Source of the DNA: Oxytricha trifallax
Lineage: Eukaryota > Ciliophora > Spirotrichea > Sporadotrichida > Oxytrichidae
Length of the DNA: 64,000 bases
Assembly (NCBI GenBank): GCA_000711775.1
Contig: ARYC01017045.1
Location: 1-64,000, forward strand
Reading direction: 5' to 3'
A model generated the notes under the pieces. That model was not told the origin of the DNA, did no database searches, and saw only the letters and a program-made list of their open reading frames with translations. This document shows, piece by piece, positions 56,715 through 64,000 of this stretch; within the stretch, counting starts at the first letter, position 1, and each line of letters begins with the position of its first letter. Both the position numbers and the translations under genes were made by a program.

Positions 56715-59160
56715 ATGAGCTCTAAGATTTTGAGAAGAGCGGCATTACTTGGATCAAATCAAAAAAAGTTATAATTCCAGCAACCAAAAAAAGTAGAGAC
56801 CAGAGACGCTTGTACTCAGTGGGAGTCTACTTATGACAAATTTGACCAGTCTAGCTTTGAGATTTAAATATAAGTTAAGTAGGAGGTTATCAAAGAAGCT
56901 GTGCAAATTGAGGAGGAAGGTAAACAACACGCCATAAAGCATTAATAAATACCAGCAAAAGTTGACTATTAATGCAAAGAATGCAATAAAGTTTTCCCTT
57001 ACAAGTCAACTTATAAAAGACACTAGAGAGATATACACAACGATATGCCAAGGTTATATCTCAAGCATTAAAAGAAAGATGGGAAGTATATCTGTGAGTT
57101 CTGTGAGAAGCCATATTCTCATACTAGAGACCTCAAAGTGCATTTAAAGAAAAATCACAATCAAAGTTTTGTCTTTATTCATGGACCTACAGGAAATATA
57201 TTCCTCTAAAAGAGAAGATCAATAAACCCAGTGGAGTCTCTTAGAGTTGAAGTCTAGAAGTAAGTAAAAATGAAGAAAGCAGTCAAGAACTTTCCAGTAT
57301 CTGAGATCAATAAAATCAAGGTTAAAATAGAGGCAATGAAGATTCCCATATTAAAAATTATTGACTTATATTCTTGCCTAGAAAGCTACCTCACTCTTGA
57401 AGAAAAAATAGAGAAGAGAGTCATTACAGATGACTAAAATGCTTACAAGATATATCCTTTCAATTACTTCCTTGCTGATGACAAGTTCCAAATGAAATTT
57501 GCTAATGAGTATTATGCTCTTTAAAAAGCAAAGTTAAATGAGTGCAGGCATATCATCTAGCTTGATGCTATTTTACTTGGTAAAGATCATGTAGCCTTCA
57601 GGCTTCCTTTACTTGAAATGACTTACAGAGAATTCTTATCTGACAATAGATGTCAGAGATAAATTAGCTAGATAGTATAGCAGATAGTTGAAGGGATTGA
57701 AGAGCTTCACAAGCTAGGTTATGTTCATAGAGACTTAAAGCCAGAGAACATCATGATGAACTTTCAGCCTCTTAGAGTTTATATTATTGACTTCAACAGA
57801 GCTCAAAGAGTGCAAGCCTCTGCATAAGGAAATGTATACGGCACTCCTGGATATTTCCCAGAGAGAGAGGATTGGAGAGATGGAGACACTTAATGGGATA
57901 TCTGGGCTCTAGCAGTAATAATAATGGAGAGCGACATGCCAAGAAACGATTACTTTAGCTGCAGGGGTGAGAGAGATTCTAAGCAGAGAATAAAACAATA
58001 TCTCAATAAAAATAAAATAAATGGACGTCTCAGAGAGCTTGCATACTCAACTATTATTAAGCGAGTATAATTAAAATGGGGAGACAGTTAAAATTAAATC
58101 AAAAAAGAGATCAAATAAAATTATGTTCATATCAATATACATGTGTAAAGATAAAACAGTCACTAATTTGAAATATGTTTGAGTAGATCCTTATTTAACT
58201 TTAATTAATTAATCAACTATCTAAAAATGGAATTTTTGTTTTTCTTCAACTTTTCTGATTTATTTCTATTTTAGCGCAGTGATCAAGTTGATGCTGTAGC
58301 TGATCTCTAAGTTTTTCATAAATTTTTCATAGATATCTTCAGGGTATCTTCAGGATATCTTCCTTAAAAAATAAAAAGTGTGGAGACTGTGGAGAGTGTG
58401 GAGTTTAGCATCTCTAATAACAGTGGAAATAGCATCAATATCACCAATATTCTCAAAATCAAGCATTATTAGGAGTCTGATTGAAATTCTAGAGAATTTC
58501 AAAATTTTACATCACTGATTTTTTCATCGTTTTCAACAACATTATCTTCATCATCATCTTCAATATTAGGTCTCACATCTATGAATTTAAGAAAAACAAG
58601 ATGTTTTAGAAAAAATCTCAGACTCCTAATAATGCTTGATTTTGAGAATATTGGTGATATTGATGCTATTTCCACTGTTATTAGAGATGCTAAACTCCAC
58701 ACTCTCCACACTCTCCACACTTTTTATTTTTTAAGGAAGATATCCTGAAGATACCCTGAAGATACCCTGAAGATATCTATGAAAAATTTATGAAAAACTT
58801 AGAGATCAGCTACAGCATCAACTTGATCACTGCGCTAAAATAGAAATAAATCAGAAAAGTTGAAAAAAACAAAAATTCCATTTTTAGATAGTTGATTAAT
58901 TAATTAAAGTTAAATAAGGATCTACTCAAACATATTTCAAATTAGTGACTGTTTTATCTTAACACATGTATATTGATATGAACATAATTTTATTTGATCT
59001 CTTTTTTGATTTAATTTTAACTGTCTCCCCATTTTAATTATACTCGCTTAATATCAAGCCAAGCGAAGAGAATTTACAAGCAATAGAAACAATCAAACAT
59101 CAACTTAGAAAGATAAAATTCAGATAACTAGCACATGACTCTAAGCTTATGTTTGTGTGA
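56715..59160 (+). CDS. TBE zinc-finger/kinase protein (copy E), intact except for MITE1
   Basis: ATG at 56715, TGA at 59158-59160. Without MITE1 and one TA the length is exactly 1449 nt: 482 codons with no TGA and many TAA/TAG (Gln). Two C2H2 fingers: from Cys87 (CKECNKVFPYKSTYKRHQRD) and Cys127 (CEFCEKPYSHTRDLKVHLKK). Kinase domain: YKIYPFNYF, HRDLKPEN (from residue 338), IIDFNRA (Asp359; G of DFG is N), GTPGYFPERE, QWDIWALAVIIMES. C-terminus PSEENLQAIETIKHQLRKI. With MITE1 in place the frame reads on to TGA 58482-58484, giving 589 residues, 142 of them new. The role in TBE biology is unknown. Confidence 0.92.
58057..59051. mobile_element. TA-flanked palindromic MITE1 (995 bp)
   Basis: Ends TTAAGCGAGTATAATT and inverse, flanked by TA. 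The empty site is seen in copy C (CTATTATCAAGCC), proving a TA duplication. Arms of about 430 bp are near-perfect inverses; the central loop of about 130 bp (58490-58615) encodes on the minus strand an acidic segment (FIDVRPNIEDDDEDNVVEND) that looks like a captured gene fragment. Same terminal family as the ARF-carrying element at 63067. Confidence 0.92.
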
Positions 59161-59362
59161 AATATAATACAATTTATCTTGTTATACTCACTTAAAATAC
59201 TAATATTTAAACATTAAACCCCTACATAAACCCTAATAAAGTATGCACTAATAGTCTACTTTTATCAATCAAAAACTCAATCAAACTACTGAAAGGATTT
59301 GGGGTTTTGATTGGAGAGGAGGAAATGCAATGAATAAAAATTTTATAATTTAACTAAATATT

Positions 59363-60380
59363 ATCATGGCTACTTATTTTAATACCTAACATAATCTTTC
59401 ATATGTCTTAAGTGTCTCTCTATTATTGTCAAAATGATTTATTTATCTACACTCTCTAACGCACTCTTTATAAATTCAACATGCTACGTCTATTTATGAC
59501 GAAAGTAATTTTTCACCAGCTATGTTTTATAGTGATGCTTGATTTTCTAGAACACTTCTTCAATACAGTGATACGCTTTAGGGAGCATTGAAGATGCACT
59601 CCCAACAATAGGCACTAATCTGATTCTACACGGACCGAGTGTGATGGATAAGCAACTTGTCCAAAAATAAAATCACCCCTGGACAGGATTTCCTCACTTT
59701 TATCTTTTAGGTACTCGAGCATGTCTTCACAATCATTAGCATTTATAGATAATGGTTTAATCATGTACCCCTTCACACCTATACTCTTACTTATGCAAAC
59801 TATTGCTGCAAATGTTCTTAAAGTAATTCTATGCTTGCTCTACTGACAGTTGTTGAAAGTTTTCCCAGGATTTAATGTTTGCTTAGAATGGCTTTAAAAT
59901 CACTTCATCAATGTATTGGATTTTCTTTAGTTAATCTGCCTTGCTAGTTAGACCCCTAAAGCACGTCAATCTTTGTATTGTAAGGCGTTAAAAGTAAACT
60001 GGGGTCATTCTCTTCTTAGACTTTATCTCTTTATATTTTATCTTATGCTTTCAGTATACTCTCATAAGTTGGGAGGCTGACAGTTTGAATTCAAAGAACT
60101 CTCTCTGAAGTTAAATAAACCTACATTGAAGTGATAGTCCCTTTTAGCTCTACAGTGTTGATGCCTAAACTATATAATGAATAAATGCACCAGAGAGCGT
60201 TATTTACCTTTTTGACTTTGATGACTTATTTTAACAATCTTAAGGGTCAAATTATCTGAAGTATTTTTAACCTTTATTGTAAGGAACGCCTAATATTAGA
60301 GATATTTAACGATAACTCGCAAATACCTTGCTCTTATATTTTAGGTTATGTCTCCATATTATATCGTAGATAGCACCCAT
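59363..60380 (-). pseudogene. TBE-like DDE transposase (element F), broken
   Basis: ATG 60378-60380 (MGAIYDIIWRHNLKYKSKVF) with helix-turn-helix SYRQISLILGVPYNKGQKYF. Catalytic segments in shifting frames: IQYIDEVILKPFQ, LRTFAAIVCISKSIGVKGYM, VILFLDKLLIHHTRSVQ, YHCIEEVFQKIKHHYKT; then RHKQTQHVEFIKSALESVDK and the end at TGA 59363-59365. Blocks LRTFAAIV and CIEEVF are nearly identical to those of element G. About three frame changes. Confidence 0.85.
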
Positions 60381-60384
60381 AGGT

Positions 60385-60881
60385 ATTAAGCCTATTTTTA
60401 TATTGATTTTTCGAAATTCTCATTATTTCAATTATATTAAATATATGTATCTACAATATAATTTTCACTTTATTTAAGAAATATTTTAATTATTAGAATA
60501 ATAGCTATTTTTTTATTAATTAATTTATATTAAAACCTCATTCATGTCATTGGCTTTGTTAATTAAGGAAATTCATAACTGCAAATTAGATGTTTATATT
60601 TTAACAATTAAAAGAATTATAAAATATAATCAAATTAATATAAATATAAAATTAATACATACATATGAAGAATTTATTAGTAAAAAATAAAAAATAAAGA
60701 AAAATATGAGAAGATAAAAAAAGATGTTTGTATAGTAAAATATTAAAATTAAATAAATAACAATAATTGTTGATCTATCAACAAATTATCAAAAAATATA
60801 TTTAGATTGATATCTGAAATTAGTAATATATAAATATTAAGTAGAAAAAATTTGAAAAACAATTTATATAACATTTAGAAA

Positions 60882-60924
<43 letters not shown>

Positions 60925-61515
60925 TATTAGATCTTATGATAATAAAAATACAAAAACAAAAAAAATTAAAAAATAAGGAATAAAGTTAAAAGAAAAACAG
61001 CAAAATAATTAAAGTAGAATAATAAAATATTAAAAATTTATAAAAAAGATAAGTTTTGAATGTAATATTTATTAAAACTCTTAGAAACTGTTCAAATTCG
61101 GTTTTTACAGCTATTTAAAACAAATGTGTCAATAATTATAAATTATTATATTTTTCCAATTTTCTATTTAAAATATATTTTTCATTGTTTTGATAAGTTT
61201 TTCCTATCAAATATTGTAGGAAGCGTTGTGAATGACGGTGAACAATAGAAAATAAATTGAAGAACAGTGGAACTATAAATGAAGGTTTTAAATAGAAAAT
61301 TTAATCAGAAAAGTCCATGCAAAAATAGTCAATAAGCACCAACCTTGCTATAATAATAAAATCAAATGTGGTGTTGTAAGAAAGAGTAAGGATTGAAAGA
61401 TGAGCAAAAAGAAATTTGATCTAGAGCATTCTAAATTTTAATGAGTAGTCTAATGCTTAAAGGAGTGATAAGAAAATAGAGGAAGAATTAGAACTTAAAA
61501 TCAACGTAATATAAA
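60385..61515. other. AT-rich spacer
   Basis: The right end of element F should be here but was not recognised. Contains an (AT)n run at about 60884-60921. Some TGA-free AT-rich stretches are not convincing as genes. Confidence 0.35.
60884..60921. repeat. (AT)n microsatellite
   Basis: AT dinucleotide run of about 38 bp in the spacer right of element F. Confidence 0.93.
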
Positions 61516-61518
61516 AAT

Positions 61519-64000
61519 ATGAACTTCTCAAGAAATTCAATACTCAAAGACAATGTTATTTAAAGAGAAGAGGTGTCATATTACAGGGAGGGTAAAACAT
61601 GGTGGGATTATAGCTTCAACCACAAGAAATGTCGTTCACGGCGTGTCTTATTCGAAGAAAATACTTGGAATTAAAAATCAAATGGCAAGGCGGTCTAAGG
61701 GGGACTTCAAAATTCAATCTTATAATAAAAATTCCTTGTTTTTCTAGTCAAATTCAAACTGTCATTATCAAGTGTTCCAACCGAGACCCCCCCTCACCCC
61801 CCCTCCATGTCTAAAACGAGAACCCCCCTCTCCCACCCTAACGAGACCCCCCCTCCCACCTCAACAACATCCCAATTCAAAAGAAAACCTTTTATCCTCG
61901 ATGTTTAAATCATTTTCCTCATGACATCTTGATCTCATTTTTTATACATAAAAATAACTTTTCAAAAATTTTCTCAATTATTCAAATTCTTTTCTTTTCT
62001 TTAATTTAACATCTTTCACTGCGTCCGTCGTTTTTTTTGTTCATATGCTCACATAGGAAATAAATAAAATATATTTCAATTTACTCGTTAATAATATAAT
62101 TAAAAAAATGTTGAGCCAACAAACTCAATAAACTATATATAATAATCATAGAACTAAATTTAAATAAACATGTAATCACTTTAATAGTCAATATTCGAAA
62201 TTTGATTAATTTTTTATAGCACTGTTTTCCAATTATTATATAATTATTACCATAAACACTTATATAGTAACTAATAGTTATGAAAAAAATTATATGAAAG
62301 TATATTAAAATAAGACATATTTTATTCAGTATTATAATAAATTAGTTTGTAAAGGGAATACTTTAAATATAAACTACTTCTTTATTAATAAAAGAGAGCT
62401 AAAATTTGAATTTATTATAATACTGAATAAAATATGTCTTATTTTAATATACTTTCATATAATTTTTTTCATAACTATTAGTTACTATATAAGTTTTTAT
62501 GGTAATAATTATATAATAATTGGAAAACAGTGCTATAAAAAATTAATCAAATTTCGAATATTGACTATTAAAGTGATTACATGTTTATTTAAATTTAGTT
62601 CTATGATTATTATATATAGTTTAATGAGTTTGTTGGCTCAACATTTTTTTAATTATATTATTAACGAGTAAATTGAAATACATTTTATTTATTTCCTATG
62701 TGAGCATATGAACAAAAAAAACGACGGACGCAGTGAAAGATGCTAAATTAAAGAAAAGAAAAGCATTTGAATAATGTATTTTTATGCATAAAAAAAATGA
62801 GATCAAGATGTCTTAAGGAAAATGATTTAAACATCAAGGATACAATTTTTCATATGAATAGGGATGTTGTTGGGGTGGGAGGGGGGTCTAGTTAGGGTGG
62901 GAGGGGTGTTTTCGTTTTAGACATGGGAAGGGGGTGGGAGGGGGGTCTCGGTTGGAACAATCAAGGTCATTCAAACTTCTGCTAGCATTTCTATTGCTTT
63001 TCTACTTTGTTAGAATCCTTTTCTATGCGTTACTAAATGCTCGAGCTCTCTCAACTCGTAATATTATTAAGCAAGTATATTCGAAATGTGGAAGTTGTTA
63101 CAATCAAATTCAAAAAACGATATAATTATAAAATTATCACATTACTACTTTAAAAGAGTGAGTTATTTTGAAAATATTATTATCTGAATTAAAGATATAT
63201 TTATAAGAAATAGCAACAGTTCGCTATATTGAAAAGAGAAAGATTACTTAATTGATCTGCACAGTTCAAAGAAGCAAACACTAAATGAAATACCTTTAAG
63301 CATTTCAATTTGAGACAACATGATTTGAGATCAAGCCAAGACCATCATAAAAATTATCTACAGTTACTTCACACGAGCTTTGAATATACCAAGTTCTGCC
63401 TATGATAGTGTGGATACCGAGTTTATCAGTAATCCCAGTGCAAGTCATAGAGCCTGGAGGATCTTGTTTATAGGCGAATACCAAGAGAACTTCAACATTA
63501 ATTCTTCCTCATCGATTATCTTGTGAAGGTATTCTCTGGAGTTGTCAACTCTGTCTCTATCATTTGAATCAACGGCAAAGGTTAGATCTTAGGTGTTCTG
63601 GTAATAGTATCTCCAAAAGATTCTAATCATGTCTTGACCACCAACATCCCAAAAGGTGAAACCGATGTTCTTGTAGTCAACTGTCTCTACGATGAAACCG
63701 ATAGTTTAGAGAATTGTGAGGACCTCACCGAGCTTTTGTTTGTAAAGGATGGTGGTCTTAAGCAGCATCGAGACCGACAATGAGAATTATTTTCTCTTTC
63801 TTGCCAATAAGTCATTGCCAAACTTTGGAGAGCATTAAACACATTTTTTTATTTTTAATTGTATTGAAATTTGATATAAAATAATTATAATTCTATCGTT
63901 TTTTGAATTTGATTTTAACAACTTCCACATTTAGAATATACTTGCTTAATATTGAAAGTATTGTCTATTTTAGAAAGAAGATTTTTCTCATTTTTTTTTG
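61519..64000 (+). CDS. Gene Z, unknown, hit by FB4 and an ARF-bearing element, runs off the window
   Basis: ATG at 61519 ([20 protein letters not shown]) continues TGA-free: [45 protein letters not shown] up to FB4. Leaving out FB4 plus one ATCAAG, the frame goes on [20 protein letters not shown] (a likely membrane span) and [14 protein letters not shown]. Leaving out the element at 63067-63949 plus one TA, it continues [11 protein letters not shown] to the window edge. No family recognised. The two clean joins support a real frame, though the upstream limit is unsure. Confidence 0.45.
61773..62959. mobile_element. Foldback element FB4 (1187 bp)
   Basis: Ends TGTTCCAACCGAGACC and inverse, flanked by ATCAAG (61767-61772 and 62960-62965). 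C-rich/G-rich terminal repeats (CGAGACCCCCCCTC type) are followed by long AT-rich inverted arms. Each arm contains TTTCACTGCGTCCGTCG (62014-62030, inverse 62722-62738), the counterpart of the motif in FB3. Non-coding. Confidence 0.93.
63067..63949. mobile_element. TA-flanked TIR element carrying an ARF copy (MITE2, 883 bp)
   Basis: Ends TTAAGCAAGTATATTC and inverse (TIRs about 60 bp, including GTGGAAGTTGTTA and AATCAAATTCAAAAAACGAT), flanked by TA. The TIR start matches MITE1 (TTAAGC[AG]AGTATA). In place of a palindromic core it holds a nearly full-length ARF-type GTPase gene copy. Gene capture by a Tc1/mariner-type non-autonomous element is the simplest reading. Confidence 0.9.
63305..63835 (-). 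pseudogene. ARF-family small GTPase, captured copy with frame changes
   Basis: Minus strand from ATG 63833-63835 (MLSKVWQ) to TGA 63305-63307, 531 nt; ARFs are about 180 residues. Motifs: [20 protein letters not shown] (P loop, with a 2-base loss removing its Gly), [32 protein letters not shown] (switch II), [20 protein letters not shown], then after a second frame change [10 protein letters not shown] (NKQD box, here YKQD), [30 protein letters not shown]. The TAA at the Q of NTQ is Gln in ARFs generally, which supports the genetic code. One TGA after MLSKVWQ. No introns. A decayed copy, not the working ARF1 gene. Confidence 0.93.

Larger units (their letters stand above)
53931..59309 (+). 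mobile_element. TBE transposon copy E, with FB2 and MITE1 inside
   Basis: Starts CAAAACCCTAAAAC, ends GGATTTGGGGTTTTG, flanked by ATT (53928-53930 and 59310-59312). Subterminal sequence as in copy C. Order: transposase (+), 22-kDa (-), zinc-finger/kinase (+). FB2 interrupts the second gene, MITE1 the third. The transposase has an internal deletion of about 170 bp. Without insertions it is about 3.98 kb. Confidence 0.95.
53189..59333 (+). pseudogene. 22-kDa-like gene of element F, interrupted by TBE E
   Basis: ATG at 53189 (MESSLARAYDT), closely related to the G gene (DWITFLRYNS; SYYEELSVKNIFDQTKED; HERKYIYGVFGTQW). An intron of about 40 nt (GTAAGT...TTATAG, near 53707-53746) precedes TKGKTLSLLKFKSKPRAQ, as in G. 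TBE E is inserted after the codons KYRI; without E and one ATT the frame continues GEEEMQ to TGA 59331-59333. Two or more TGAs in the first exon and some frame changes show that this copy was decaying. Confidence 0.78.
49611..60380. mobile_element. TBE-like element F with MT-A70 cargo, several nested insertions
   Basis: Gene order left to right: zinc-finger/MT-A70 (-), 22-kDa-like (+), transposase (-): element G in reverse. FB3 sits in its spacer and complete TBE copy E in the last codons of its 22-kDa-like gene. Taking these out leaves about 3.8 kb between gene limits, near element G's 3.9 kb. Termini not recognised, so limits are gene limits. F was present before E, FB2, FB3 and MITE1 arrived, giving a clear order of insertion. 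Confidence 0.8.

Noticed and set aside
56715-58056. Euplotes-type code (TGA = Cys) because of the G4T4 repeats
   Set aside because: Intact genes use TAA and TAG in frame as Gln and end in TGA, which fits Oxytricha/Stylonychia-type ciliates, not Euplotes.
58499-58720. Independent gene in the MITE1 loop
   Set aside because: It lies within the palindrome and loop of a transposon; at most a captured fragment.
1-64000. tRNA or rRNA genes
   Set aside because: No cloverleaf with A/B boxes and no conserved rRNA segment was recognised by eye; a covariance-model scan would be needed to exclude tRNAs.

Overview
The window looks like germline (micronuclear) DNA of a hypotrich/stichotrich ciliate of the Oxytricha/Stylonychia type. 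Three things show this. (1) Five transposons end in GGGGTTTTGGGGTTTTG or close variants, the telomere-like termini of TBE (telomere-bearing element) transposons. (2) Long proteins are read only if TAA and TAG mean glutamine and TGA alone is stop; a 482-codon zinc-finger/kinase gene at 56.7-59.2 kb is the clearest case. (3) The DNA is very AT-rich, and short coding stretches are separated by AT-rich spacers, as expected of macronuclear-destined segments among IESs and introns. With the standard code nearly everything looks like debris.

Layout. 0-1.4 kb: 3' part of TBE copy A, inserted in an unknown Gln-rich gene (1.4-2.5). 3.45-3.9: a 148-codon ORF. 5.4-7.1: a GC-rich island with unknown minus-strand ORFs. 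9.7-18.4: TBE copy B with complete TBE copy C nested in its ORF3 and a foldback element in its 22-kDa gene; B splits a host gene whose frame is continuous across the empty site. 19.3-20.7: a host-type gene (K). 21.6-28.5: an MT-A70 methyltransferase gene, then TBE-like element G (transposase, 22-kDa-like gene, zinc-finger/MT-A70 gene). 28.9-33.6: element H with an IS630-like transposase, another 22-kDa-like gene and an unknown gene. 34.8-39.0: TBE copy D. 40.6-42.2 and 45.1-46.4: LINE fragments. 47.05-49.04: host-type gene L in pieces. 49.6-60.4: TBE-like element F, collinear with G, carrying foldback element FB3 and a whole TBE (copy E), itself hit by FB2 and a MITE. 61.5-end: an unknown gene (Z) hit by FB4 and by a TIR element carrying an ARF GTPase copy.

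Main result: elements F and G have the TBE plan (transposase and accessory 22-kDa gene convergent, third gene beyond), but the usual third gene (zinc finger + kinase) is replaced by a zinc finger joined to an MT-A70 (METTL3/MTA1-like) adenine methyltransferase. A second, METTL14/MTA9-like MT-A70 gene lies directly beside G. I do not know of a described TBE class with such cargo. The 22-kDa protein occurs in three otherwise different element groups (TBE, F/G, H), so it is probably a conserved accessory factor. The functional reading (methylation marking of germline elements, or host mimicry) is inference.

Many segments called coding rest only on a TGA-free frame, plausible composition and intron-like joins. 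I could not search databases, so products of genes K, L, Z and several others remain unknown.
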